From: Streptomyces sp. adm13(2018)
GTDB lineage: Bacteria > Actinomycetota > Actinomycetes > Streptomycetales > Streptomycetaceae
NCBI RefSeq assembly: GCF_008042145.1
Contig: NZ_RDBH01000129.1
Span: 1,231,598 to 1,270,672, forward strand
Direction of reading: 5' to 3'
DNA length: 39,075 bases
Under the pieces are notes generated by a model that was given only the letters and a program-made list of their open reading frames with translations, searched no databases and was not told where the DNA came from. The position numbers and the translations under genes are program-made. The number at the start of each line of letters is the position of its first letter. The stretch's first letter is position 1. This document shows, piece after piece, positions 26,878 to 35,380 of this stretch.

Positions 26878-28548
26878 ATGTCCGAGATGAACAACGAAGG
26901 CCGCACCAGGCTCAACCGGCTGCCCGAGTGGGCGGCCCTCGGCAAGCACCGTGAGCAGCTGGGCGACATCCGGCTGCGGGACCTGTTCGCCGCCGACGAG
27001 GAGCGTGGCACCGGCTACGCCCTGCGCGTCGGCGACCTCTACCTGGACTACTCCAAGCACCTCGTCACCGACGAGACGCTGACCCTGCTGCGCGAACTGG
27101 CCGCCGCCACCGGCGTCGCCGAGCTCCGCGACGCCATGTTCCGCGGCGAGAAGATCAACACCACCGAGGACCGCGCGGTCCTCCACACCGCGCTCCGCGC
27201 CCCCCGCGGGGCCGTGGTCGAGGTGGACGGGGAGAACGTCGTCCCCGGCGTCCACGCCGTCCTCGACAAGATGGCCGCGTTCTCCGACAGGGTCCGCGCG
27301 GGGGAGTGGACCGGGCACACCGGCAAGCCGATCAAGAACATCGTCAACATCGGCATCGGCGGCTCCGACCTCGGCCCCGCCATGGCCTACGAGGTCCTGC
27401 GCTCCTTCACCCGGCGGGACCTGACGCTCCGTTTCGTCTCCAACGTCGACGGGGCCGACCTCCACGAGGCCGTCCGCGACCTCGACCCGGCCGAGACGCT
27501 GTTCATCGTCGCCTCGAAGACCTTCACCACCATCGAGACGATCACCAACGCCACCTCCGCCCGCGACTGGCTCCTCGCCGGACTCGGAGCCGGACAGGAG
27601 GCCGTGGCCAAGCACTTCGTCGCCCTCTCGACCAACGCCGAGAAGGTCGAGGAGTTCGGCATCGACACCGCGAACATGTTCGAGTTCTGGGACTGGGTCG
27701 GCGGCCGCTACTCGTACGACTCCGCCATCGGCCTCTCCCTGATGATCGCCATCGGCCCGGAGCGCTTCCGCGAGATGCTCGACGGCTTCCACCTCGTGGA
27801 CGAGCACTTCCGCACCGCCCCGCCCGAGGAGAACGCACCGCTGCTCCTCGGCCTCCTCGGGGTCTGGTACGGCGCCTTCTTCGACGCGCAGTCGCACGCC
27901 GTCCTGCCGTACTCGCACTACCTGTCCAAGTTCACCGCCTACCTCCAGCAGCTCGACATGGAGTCCAACGGCAAGTCGGTGGACCGTCAGGGCAACCGGG
28001 TCGACTGGCAGACCGGACCCGTCGTCTGGGGCACCCCCGGCACCAACGGGCAGCACGCGTACTACCAGTTGATCCACCAGGGCACCAAGGTCATCCCGGC
28101 CGACTTCATCGGCTTCGCGCGGCCGGTCGACGACCTGGCGCCGGGCCTGGTCGCCCAGCACGACCTGCTCATGGCCAACTTCTTCGCCCAGACCCAGGCG
28201 CTGGCCTTCGGCAAGACTCCCGAGGAGGTACGGGCGGAGGGCGTCCCCGAGGAGCTCGTCCCGCACAAGACCTTCCAGGGGAACCACCCCACCACCACGA
28301 TCCTCGCCGACACCCTGACCCCCTCCGTACTCGGCCAGCTCATCGCGCTGTACGAGCACAAGGTCTTCGTCCAGGGCGCCGTCTGGAACATCGACTCCTT
28401 CGACCAGTGGGGCGTGGAACTCGGCAAGGTCCTCGCCAAGCGGATCGAGCCGGTCCTGACCGCCGTCGACGGGGACCAGGGCGGCGAGCAGCTCGACAGC
28501 TCCACCGCCGCACTGGTCTCCGCCTACCGCACGCTGCGCGGACGGTAG
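26878..28548 (+). CDS. pgi: Glucose-6-phosphate isomerase
   Basis: Interconverts glucose-6-phosphate and fructose-6-phosphate, linking glycolysis to the pentose-phosphate genes that face it on the other strand. The 556 residues match the long bacterial form. Motifs: [16 protein letters not shown], the phosphate loop [50 protein letters not shown] with the catalytic His region, and [13 protein letters not shown] with the active-site Lys. ATG 26878 is preceded by GAGAAGAAG; the ATG three codons on (26887) is also used as a start in relatives and cannot be excluded. It is followed 4 nt later by a PH-domain gene. Confidence 0.97.
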   Translation: MSEMNNEGRTRLNRLPEWAALGKHREQLGDIRLRDLFAADEERGTGYALRVGDLYLDYSKHLVTDETLTLLRELAAATGVAELRDAMFRGEKINTTEDRAVLHTALRAPRGAVVEVDGENVVPGVHAVLDKMAAFSDRVRAGEWTGHTGKPIKNIVNIGIGGSDLGPAMAYEVLRSFTRRDLTLRFVSNVDGADLHEAVRDLDPAETLFIVASKTFTTIETITNATSARDWLLAGLGAGQEAVAKHFVALSTNAEKVEEFGIDTANMFEFWDWVGGRYSYDSAIGLSLMIAIGPERFREMLDGFHLVDEHFRTAPPEENAPLLLGLLGVWYGAFFDAQSHAVLPYSHYLSKFTAYLQQLDMESNGKSVDRQGNRVDWQTGPVVWGTPGTNGQHAYYQLIHQGTKVIPADFIGFARPVDDLAPGLVAQHDLLMANFFAQTQALAFGKTPEEVRAEGVPEELVPHKTFQGNHPTTTILADTLTPSVLGQLIALYEHKVFVQGAVWNIDSFDQWGVELGKVLAKRIEPVLTAVDGDQGGEQLDSSTAALVSAYRTLRGR

Positions 28549-28552
28549 AGCC

Positions 28553-29053
28553 GTGACGGGGGAGAACGCGGTGCGGCTGCGGCCGCCGAGGAACGCCGTG
28601 GACGAGCGGGCCGTCGCCTGGTGGCGCAGCAGGCTCCTGGCGACCACCGCCGTACCGGTGGTGGTCCTCGGCGTCCTCGGCGCCCTCATCGGGCCTGCCC
28701 GGGTCTGGCTGCTGGCCACGGCCGGGGCGCTGGCGGCCCTGGGCCTCGTCTGCACCGCGTTCCTCCCCGCCTGGTGGTACCGGGTGCACCGCTGGGAGGT
28801 CACCGAGGACGCCGTCTACGTCCGCACGGGGGCCTTCTGGCAGGAGTGGCGCATCGCGCCGATGTCCCGGATCCAGACCGTCGACACCTCGCGGGGCCCG
28901 CTGGAGCAGGCCTTCCGGCTCGCCACCGTCACGGTCACCACCGCCTCCTCCAAGGGGGCCCTCCGGATCGGGGGCCTCGACCACGAGCTGGCCGCCGGGC
29001 TCGCCGAGCGGCTGACCGTGATCACCCAGGCCACCCCCGGGGACGCCACATGA
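28553..29053 (+). CDS. Bacterial PH-domain membrane protein (YdbS-like)
   Basis: A 166-residue membrane protein: two transmembrane helices (about 27-47 and 52-74) followed by a single bacterial pleckstrin-homology (DUF304/bPH2) domain with WWYRVHRWEVTEDAVYVRTG, then WRIAPMSRIQTVDTSRGPLEQAF and LATVTVTTASS. In Bacillus, YdbS and YdbT form a pair linked to resistance against amylocyclicin-type antimicrobials; the same pairing is seen here. The GTG at 28553 starts 4 nt after the pgi stop, and the end overlaps the next gene by 4 nt (ATGA). Confidence 0.88.
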   Translation: MTGENAVRLRPPRNAVDERAVAWWRSRLLATTAVPVVVLGVLGALIGPARVWLLATAGALAALGLVCTAFLPAWWYRVHRWEVTEDAVYVRTGAFWQEWRIAPMSRIQTVDTSRGPLEQAFRLATVTVTTASSKGALRIGGLDHELAAGLAERLTVITQATPGDAT

Positions 29054-30804
29054 GCGAGGCGGCGGGCCCGGCCGCCGCGCGGGCGCCGGACCCGGCCCCC
29101 GGCGGCGACGGCCGACGTCCGGGCGTCCCCGACGGCCGCGGGCCGGGCGCCGGGGAGGGCCGCGCGCCGGTGGCCGACGGGGCGGGCCGTGCGCCCGGCG
29201 TCGCCGACGGCCGTGACCCGGCGGCCGACGGGCAGGGCCGTGCGCCGGTGGCCGACGACCGTGGCCCGCTGGCCGGCGGGAGCCGGGACGCCGGCTGGCT
29301 CCGGCTCGATCCCCGGACCGTTCTCGTCCGGGTCGTCCTCTTCGCCGGCGTCCTCGCCGGCGCCGCGCTGCCCGTCACCTTCGCCCTCGCCGGCCCCCGC
29401 CCGCTGTGGCAGGCCGTCGCCTGGGTCGCCGCGGGCGTCACCCTCGCCCTGGTCACCGACATCCTCGCGGAGACCGTCCGCCTCCGCCGCACCCGCTACC
29501 GGATCGGCGCCGAGCGGGTGGAGCTCCACACCGGACTCCTCGTCGTCCAGCGCCGCTCGCTGGCCCGCGAACGCATCCGCAGCGCCGACCTCACCGCCAA
29601 CCCCCTCCAGCGCGTCCTCGGCCTCGTCAAGGTCCGCATCGGCACCGGCGAGCACACCGGCGGCAGCGAGTCCACGCTCGAACTCGACCTGGTCACCCGG
29701 GCCGAGGGGGAGCGGCTGCGCCACGAGCTGCTCGCCCGCCCCGCCGCCCCCGAGCAGCCGGACCACGAGCACGCCCTGGCGACGCTCGACCCCCGCTGGA
29801 TCCGCTACGCCCCCGTCTCCTTCCTCGCGCCCGCCCTCGGCGGCGCGGCGGCCGGGGCCGTCATGCAGGTCAGCGAGTGGTTCGGCGCGCAGGGGGAGGT
29901 CATCGACTGGATAGGGGACCGCTTCCAGGACGTCTCCGTCCCCTGGATGATCCTCGTCCTGCTCCTCCTCGCCGTCGTGGCCGGGGCCGTCGGCGCCCTC
30001 GGCCTCTGGGTCGAGATGTGGTGGAACTACCGCCTGGAGCGCGAGCCGGGCGGCACCCTGCGGGTCTCCCGCGGCCTGTTCACCGCCCGCTCCGTCTCCA
30101 TAGAGGAGCGCCGGATGCGCGGCATCGAGCTGGTCGAGCCGCTCGGCGTCCGGCTGTTCGGGGCGGCCCGCGTCGACGCGGTGGCCACCGGGCTCGTCAA
30201 GGACGACGACGACAAGCACGCCGACCTCAAGTCCCTGCTGCCGGCCGCGGAGCGGGCGGTGGCCGATCGGATCGCCGCCCAGGTCCTGCGCGAGCCGGAG
30301 CCGCCCACGGGGGCGCCGCTCGTCGCCCACCCCCGGGCCGCCCGCGCCCGGAGGGTGCGCTGGGCGCTGGCCGGCGTCCTGCTGCCCGTGGCGGTGCTGC
30401 TCCTCCTCGGACTGCTCCTCACCCCGGTGCTGCTGTACGTGGCGGCCGGCTGCGCGGTCGTCCTCGGCCCGGTCGCCGTGCTGTTCGCCCTCGACGCCTA
30501 CCGCGCGCTCGGACACGGCGTCAGCGGGGCGTACCTGGTGACCCGTTCGGGTACGGTCCGGCGGGTGACGGTCGCCCTCCAGCGGTCCGGCGTCATCGGC
30601 TGGACCGTCAAGCAGTCGTACTTCCAGCGGCGGGCCGGCGTCCTGACCCTCACCGCCACCACGGCGGCCGGAGCGGGGGCGTACGACGTCCTCGACGCGG
30701 ACCGCGGCGAGGGGCTGGTCTTCGCCGCCGACGCCGTACCGGATCTGCTCGGGCCCTTCCTGGAGCCCGTACCGACGCCGGAGGCCCGGTCCACCGAGGG
30801 GTGA
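29050..30804 (+). CDS. Bacterial PH-domain membrane protein (YdbT-like), three domains
   Basis: A 584-residue membrane protein. Residues 1-80 are an unusual Gly/Ala/Pro/Asp/Arg-rich cytoplasmic stretch with imperfect repeats (GRAPVAD twice, GRAPGVADGR once). Transmembrane segments lie near 91-113, 118-140, 255-275, 300-322 and as a pair around 427-480. Three bPH2 domains alternate with them: RRTRYRIGAERVELHTGLLV (about 146-215), NYRLEREPGGTLRVSRGLF (about 326-395) and GAYLVTRSGTVRRVTVALQR (about 500-570). This is the classic YdbT plan. The start ATG overlaps the stop of the YdbS-like gene, so both subunits are made together. Its end lies in a terminator shared with the convergent pgl gene. 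Confidence 0.9.
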   Translation: MSEAAGPAAARAPDPAPGGDGRRPGVPDGRGPGAGEGRAPVADGAGRAPGVADGRDPAADGQGRAPVADDRGPLAGGSRDAGWLRLDPRTVLVRVVLFAGVLAGAALPVTFALAGPRPLWQAVAWVAAGVTLALVTDILAETVRLRRTRYRIGAERVELHTGLLVVQRRSLARERIRSADLTANPLQRVLGLVKVRIGTGEHTGGSESTLELDLVTRAEGERLRHELLARPAAPEQPDHEHALATLDPRWIRYAPVSFLAPALGGAAAGAVMQVSEWFGAQGEVIDWIGDRFQDVSVPWMILVLLLLAVVAGAVGALGLWVEMWWNYRLEREPGGTLRVSRGLFTARSVSIEERRMRGIELVEPLGVRLFGAARVDAVATGLVKDDDDKHADLKSLLPAAERAVADRIAAQVLREPEPPTGAPLVAHPRAARARRVRWALAGVLLPVAVLLLLGLLLTPVLLYVAAGCAVVLGPVAVLFALDAYRALGHGVSGAYLVTRSGTVRRVTVALQRSGVIGWTVKQSYFQRRAGVLTLTATTAAGAGAYDVLDADRGEGLVFAADAVPDLLGPFLEPVPTPEARSTEG

Positions 30805-30825
30805 ACCGGGCCTCCGGGGCGTCGG
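30772..30825. terminator. Bidirectional terminator between PH-domain gene and pgl
   Basis: A 13-bp stem (30778-30790 with 30805-30817) extended, after a 2-nt bulge, by 6 more pairs (30772-30777 with 30820-30825). The stop codon of the forward gene lies in the loop, and the pgl stop is 2 nt beyond the far end, so the hairpin is part of both genes' ends. Confidence 0.8.
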
Positions 30826-30826
30826 A

Positions 30827-31609
30827 TCAGGCGGACGCCGGCGGGTACATGTCCCGCGGCAGCTCCGCGGCGGCGGCCGCGTCCAGCAGCCACAGCGTGC
30901 GCGAGCTGCCGTAGGCGCCGGCCGCCGGGGCCTGTACCTCGCCCGCGCCGGACAGCGCGATCGCCGCGGCCTTGGCCTTGTCCGCGCCGGCGGCGAGCAG
31001 CCAGACCTCCCTGGCCGCCCGGATCGCCGGCAGGGTCAGCGTGATCCGGAGCGGCGGCGGCTTGGGCGCGCCGTGCACGCCGACCACCGTCCGCCCGGTC
31101 TCGCGGACCGCGGGCAGCTCGGGGAAGAGGGAGGCCACATGGGTGTCCGGGCCGACGCCCAGCATGAGGACGTCGAAGGTCGGCACCCCGCCGTGGTCGC
31201 CGGGACCCGCGGCGGCGGCCAGCTCCTCCGCGTACGCGGCCGCGGCCGCGTCGACGTCGGAGCCGTACGGTCCGTCCGAGGCGGGCATGGCGTGCACCCG
31301 CGCCGGGTCGAGCGGCACCCGGTCGAGCAGCGCCTCCCGGGCCTGGGTGACGTTCCGCTCGGGGTCTCCCTCGGGGAGGAACCGCTCGTCGCCCCACCAC
31401 AGGTCGAGCCGCGACCAGTCGACCGCGTCCCGTGCGGGCGCCGAACCGAGCGCCGCCAGCAGGCCGTTGCCGTTGCGTCCGCCGGTGAGCACCACCGAGG
31501 CGGAGCCGCGGGAGGCCTGGGCGTCCACGATCCTCGTGATCAGCCGGGCCGCCGCGGCCTCGGCCATCAGCTCCTTGTCGCGGTGGACGACCAGCTGGGG
31601 CGTGCTCAC
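30827..31609 (-). CDS. pgl: 6-Phosphogluconolactonase
   Basis: Hydrolyses 6-phosphogluconolactone in the second step of the oxidative pentose-phosphate pathway. The 260-residue protein belongs to the NagB/SugB-like (DevB) family: ASVVLTGGRNGNGLLAAL (phosphate-binding), SRLDLWWGDERFLPEGDPERN with the active-site region, and FDVLMLGVGPDTHVASLFP (GxGxDGH-type motif, here with T for the usual G). KPPPLRITLTLPAI and VWLLAAGADKA complete the fold. GTG 31609 overlaps the opcA stop by 4 nt and has GGAAGG about 8 nt upstream. Last gene of the tkt-tal-zwf-opcA-pgl operon. Confidence 0.96.
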   Translation of the reverse strand: MSTPQLVVHRDKELMAEAAAARLITRIVDAQASRGSASVVLTGGRNGNGLLAALGSAPARDAVDWSRLDLWWGDERFLPEGDPERNVTQAREALLDRVPLDPARVHAMPASDGPYGSDVDAAAAAYAEELAAAAGPGDHGGVPTFDVLMLGVGPDTHVASLFPELPAVRETGRTVVGVHGAPKPPPLRITLTLPAIRAAREVWLLAAGADKAKAAAIALSGAGEVQAPAAGAYGSSRTLWLLDAAAAAELPRDMYPPASA

Positions 31610-32691
31610 TTGGCGGCCGCCTTCCTGGCCGGGGCCCTCTTCGCCGGCTTGGCGGCCGGCGCGGCGGGCTCCTCGGGCTCCCCGGCGGACGCCTCGGCCT
31701 TCCCGGCGGACGCCTCGGACTTCCCGGCGGGCTCCTCGACGACCTCGGGGGCCGTGACGGCCGCCTGCTCGTCGAGCCGTTCCACGCCGAACCGGAGCGC
31801 CGTCGCGTAGGTGTCGTCCGGGTCCAGCCGGCGCAGCTCCTCCGCGATCAGCTCGGCGGTCTCGCGGCGCTTGAGTGCCACCGCGCGGTCGGGCTGGCCC
31901 TGGATGGAGAGCGTGGCGAGCGACCCGTCCGGCCGGTCGAGGACGATCGGGCCGGAGCTGGTCTCCATCCGTACGGAGGTGAGACCGGGACCCGCCGACT
32001 TCGAGCGGCGCACCGGGATCTTCAGCCGCTCCGCCAGCCACATGGCGAGCAGCTCGACGCTCGGGTTGAACTCCTCGCCCTCGACCTCCGCCGAGGTCAC
32101 CTCGCACACGACCTGGTCGAGCGCGGCGGCGAGCATCGAACGCCACGGGGTGATCCGGGTCCACGAGAGGTCGGTGTCGCCCGGGGTGTACGCGTCCGCG
32201 CGTGCCGTCAGCTCATGGATGGGCTGCTCGGCGGCGTACGTGTCGGTCACCCGGCGCTGGGCGAGCGCGCCCAGCGGGTCCTTCGCCGGGTCGGTCGGCG
32301 CGTTCACCGGCCACCAGACGACGACGGGGGCGTCCGGGAGGAGCAGCGGCAGGACCACCGACTGGGCGTGGTCGCCGACCTCGCCGTACAGCCGGAGGAC
32401 CACCGTCTCGCCGGTGCTGGCGTCGGCGCCGAGGCGGACCTCGGCGTCGAGTCGTGCCTTGGAGCGGTCCCGCGGGGAGCGCGAGACCCGCTTGATGACG
32501 ACGAGGGTCCGCGAGGGGTGCTCGCGGGACGCGTCGTTCGCAGCCTTCAGCGCGTCGTAGGCGTTCTCCTCGTCGGTGACGATGACGAGGGTGAGCACCA
32601 TGCCGACGGCCGGCGTGCCGATCGCCCGCCGCCCGAGCACCAGCGCCTTGTTGATCTTGGAGGACGTGGTGTCCGTCAGGTCGGTCTTCAT
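31606..32691 (-). CDS. opcA: Glucose-6-phosphate dehydrogenase assembly protein OpcA
   Basis: Actinobacterial/cyanobacterial partner required for assembly or allosteric activation of G6PDH. The 361-residue protein has the family stretches VLTLVIVTDEENAYDAL, SREHPSRTLVVIKR, VVLPLLLPDAPVVVWWP and DLSWTRITPWRSMLA. The last ~60 residues are an Ala/Lys/Glu/Pro-rich tail with a repeated AGKSEAS / AGKAEAS unit, ending in a basic KPAKRAPARKAAAK-like run; the tail is probably disordered and of variable length. The ATG at 32691 overlaps the zwf stop (ATGA), and the stop overlaps pgl, so subunits of one pathway are translationally coupled. Confidence 0.96.
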   Translation of the reverse strand: MKTDLTDTTSSKINKALVLGRRAIGTPAVGMVLTLVIVTDEENAYDALKAANDASREHPSRTLVVIKRVSRSPRDRSKARLDAEVRLGADASTGETVVLRLYGEVGDHAQSVVLPLLLPDAPVVVWWPVNAPTDPAKDPLGALAQRRVTDTYAAEQPIHELTARADAYTPGDTDLSWTRITPWRSMLAAALDQVVCEVTSAEVEGEEFNPSVELLAMWLAERLKIPVRRSKSAGPGLTSVRMETSSGPIVLDRPDGSLATLSIQGQPDRAVALKRRETAELIAEELRRLDPDDTYATALRFGVERLDEQAAVTAPEVVEEPAGKSEASAGKAEASAGEPEEPAAPAAKPAKRAPARKAAAK

Positions 32692-34220
32692 GGCCGGCGC
32701 CAGCTCCGTCCGTCTCGTGCGAGCATCTCGTCCGCCTCGACCGGACCCCAGGTCCCGGACTGGTACTGCGCGGGCTTGCCGTGCTGGTCCCAGAACTGCT
32801 CGATCGGGTCGAGGATCTTCCAGGACAGCTCGACCTCCTCGACGCGCGGGAAGAGGTTGGAGTCGCCGAGCAGGACGTCGAGGATGAGCCGCTCGTACGC
32901 CTCGGGGCTGGACTCCGTGAAGGACTCGCCGTAGGCGAAGTCCATCGACACGTCCCGGATCTCCATCTGGGTGCCGGGCACCTTGGAGCCGAACCGCATC
33001 GTCACGCCCTCGTCGGGCTGGACCCGGATGACGATGGCATTGCGGCCGAGCTCCTCGGTCGCGGTGTGGTCGAAGGGGGAGTGCGGGGCGCGCTGGAAGA
33101 CGACCGCGATCTCGGTGACGCGGCGGCCGAGCCGCTTGCCGGTGCGCAGGTAGAAGGGGACGCCCGCCCAGCGGCGGTTGTCGATCTCCAGCTTGATGGC
33201 CGCGTAGGTGTCGGTCTTCGACTTCGGGTCGATGCCGTCTTCCTGCAGGTAGCCGACGGCCTTCGCGCCACCCTGCCAGCCGGCCGCGTACTGGCCGCGG
33301 ACCGTGGACTCGCCCAGGTCCCTGGGCAGCTTGACCGCGCCGAGGACCTTGGTCTTCTCGGCGGCCAGCGCGTCGGCGTCGAAGGAGGCGGGCTCCTCCA
33401 TCGCGGTCAGCGCGAGCAGCTGGAGCAGGTGGTTCTGGATGACGTCACGGGCGGCGCCGATGCCGTCGTAGTAGCCGGCGCGGCCGCCGATGCCGATGTC
33501 CTCGGCCATGGTGATCTGCACGTGGTCGACGTACGACCGGTTCCAGATCGGCTCGAAGAGGGTGTTGGCGAAGCGGAGCGCCAGGATGTTCTGGACGGTC
33601 TCCTTGCCGAGGTAGTGGTCGATCCGGAAGACCTCGTTCGGCGGGAAGACCTCGTGCACGACCTCGTTGAGCTCCTTGGCGGAGACCAGGTCGTGGCCGA
33701 AGGGCTTCTCGATGACCGCGCGGCGCCAGGAGCCGTCCTTCTGGTCGGCGAGCCCGTGCTTCTTGAGCTGCTGGACGACCTTGGGGAAGAACTTCGGCGG
33801 GACCGACAGGTAGAAGGCGAAGTTGCCGCCCGTGCCCTGCGCCTTGTCCAGCTCCTCGATGGTGTCCTTCAGCTGCTCGAAGGCGTCGTCGTCGTCGAAG
33901 TCGCCCTGGACGAACCGCATCCCCTGGATCAGCTGCTGCCACACCTCCTCGCGGAACGGGGTGCGCGCGTGCTGCTCGACGGCGTCGTGGACCTCCTGCG
34001 CGAAGTCCTCGTCCTGCCACTCGCGGCGGGCGAAGCCGATGAGCGAGAAGCCCGGCGGCAGCAGGCCGCGGTTGGCCAGGTCGTAGACGGCAGGCATCAG
34101 CTTCTTACGGGACAAATCGCCCGTGACGCCGAAGATCACCAGACCCGACGGCCCCGCGATGCGCGGGAGCCGTCGGTCTGCGGCGTCACGGAGCGGGTTG
34201 GCTCCGTGGACTGCGCTCAA
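32688..34220 (-). CDS. zwf: Glucose-6-phosphate 1-dehydrogenase
   Basis: Oxidises glucose-6-phosphate to 6-phosphogluconolactone, making NADPH. The 510-residue protein has the nucleotide-binding IFGVTGDLSRKKLMPA (29-44), EKPFGHD (171-177) and the catalytic RIDHYLGKE (199-207). The start is a TTG at 34220. An open frame continues upstream but offers no sensible start. GGAGG lies 10 nt before this TTG, inside the last codons of tal, and the resulting N-terminus SAVHGANPLRDAADRRLP matches what I recall for the Streptomyces enzyme. tal ends 5 nt before it; opcA overlaps its end by 4 nt. Confidence 0.96.
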   Translation of the reverse strand: MSAVHGANPLRDAADRRLPRIAGPSGLVIFGVTGDLSRKKLMPAVYDLANRGLLPPGFSLIGFARREWQDEDFAQEVHDAVEQHARTPFREEVWQQLIQGMRFVQGDFDDDDAFEQLKDTIEELDKAQGTGGNFAFYLSVPPKFFPKVVQQLKKHGLADQKDGSWRRAVIEKPFGHDLVSAKELNEVVHEVFPPNEVFRIDHYLGKETVQNILALRFANTLFEPIWNRSYVDHVQITMAEDIGIGGRAGYYDGIGAARDVIQNHLLQLLALTAMEEPASFDADALAAEKTKVLGAVKLPRDLGESTVRGQYAAGWQGGAKAVGYLQEDGIDPKSKTDTYAAIKLEIDNRRWAGVPFYLRTGKRLGRRVTEIAVVFQRAPHSPFDHTATEELGRNAIVIRVQPDEGVTMRFGSKVPGTQMEIRDVSMDFAYGESFTESSPEAYERLILDVLLGDSNLFPRVEEVELSWKILDPIEQFWDQHGKPAQYQSGTWGPVEADEMLARDGRSWRRP

Positions 34221-34225
34221 GGTGC

Positions 34226-35344
34226 TTACGCCTCCGAAGGTGCGAGGCGCCGGAGCTCCGCCTCGGTGGACTGGAGAAGGTCGTTCCAGGACGCCTCGAA
34301 CTTCTCGACGCCCTCGTCCTCCAGGAGCTGGACGACGTCGTCGTAGGCGATGCCCAGCTTCTCGACGGCCGCGAGGTCCGCCCGCGCCTGGTCGTAGGTG
34401 CCGCGCACCGTGTCGCCGGAGACGACGCCGTGGTCGGCGGTGGCCTCCAGGGTGGCCTCGGGCATGGTGTTGACCGTGCCCGGGGCGACCAGGTCCACGA
34501 CGTACAGGGTGTCCTTGTACGCCGGGTCCTTGACGCCGGTCGAGGCCCACAGCGGACGCTGCTTGTTGGCGTGCGCCTTGTCGAGGGCGGCCCAGCGCTC
34601 CGAAGAGAAGACCTCCTCGAAGGCCTCGTAGGCCAGGCGGGCGTTGGCCAGCGCGGCCTTGCCCTTGAGGGCCTTGGCCTCGTCGGTGCCGATGCCGTCC
34701 AGGCGCTTGTCGATCTCCGTGTCCACGCGGGACACGAAGAACGAGGCCACCGAGTGGATCTTGGAGAGGTCGAGGCCGCGCTCGCGGGCCTTCTCCAGAC
34801 CCGCCAGGTAGGCGTCCATCACCGCGCGGTAGCGCTCCAGCGAGAAGATCAGCGTCACGTTCACGCTGATGCCGAGGCCGATGACCTCGGTGATCGCCGG
34901 CAGACCCGCCTGGGTGGCCGGGATCTTGATGAGGGTGTTGGGGCGGTCCACCAGCCAGGCCAGCTGCTTGGCCTCGGCGACGGTGGCGGTCGTCTCGTGG
35001 GCGAGACGGGGGTCGACCTCGATCGAGACCCGGCCGTCCTGGCCGTCCGTCGCGTCGAAGACCGGCCGCAGGATGTCGGCGGCGTCACGGACGTCCGCCG
35101 TCGTGATCATGCGGATCGCCTCCTCCACGGTCACCTTGCGGGCGGCGAGGTCCGCGAGCTGCTGCTCGTAGCCGTCTCCCGAGGAGATGGCCTTCTGGAA
35201 GATCGACGGGTTGGTGGTCACACCGACCACATGGCTCTGGTCGATGAGCTCGGCCAGGTTGCCGGACGTGATCCGCTTGCGCGAAAGGTCGTCCAGCCAG
35301 ATCGCGACGCCTTCGTCGGAGAGGCGCTTGAGAGCGTCTGTCAT
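34226..35344 (-). CDS. tal: Transaldolase
   Basis: Transfers a dihydroxyacetone unit between sugar phosphates in the non-oxidative pentose-phosphate pathway. The 372-residue length is that of the actinobacterial/cyanobacterial form. The TIM-barrel motifs are [13 protein letters not shown] (41-53), [12 protein letters not shown] with the Schiff-base lysine K140, [14 protein letters not shown], and [18 protein letters not shown]. The C-terminus includes [14 protein letters not shown]. Start ATG 35344; GGAG lies about 11 nt upstream. A 36-nt gap separates it from tkt upstream, and zwf starts 5 nt after its stop. Confidence 0.97.
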   Translation of the reverse strand: MTDALKRLSDEGVAIWLDDLSRKRITSGNLAELIDQSHVVGVTTNPSIFQKAISSGDGYEQQLADLAARKVTVEEAIRMITTADVRDAADILRPVFDATDGQDGRVSIEVDPRLAHETTATVAEAKQLAWLVDRPNTLIKIPATQAGLPAITEVIGLGISVNVTLIFSLERYRAVMDAYLAGLEKARERGLDLSKIHSVASFFVSRVDTEIDKRLDGIGTDEAKALKGKAALANARLAYEAFEEVFSSERWAALDKAHANKQRPLWASTGVKDPAYKDTLYVVDLVAPGTVNTMPEATLEATADHGVVSGDTVRGTYDQARADLAAVEKLGIAYDDVVQLLEDEGVEKFEASWNDLLQSTEAELRRLAPSEA

Positions 35345-35380
35345 GAGAGTTCCATCTCCATTGAGTCGTACGTATGCGCG

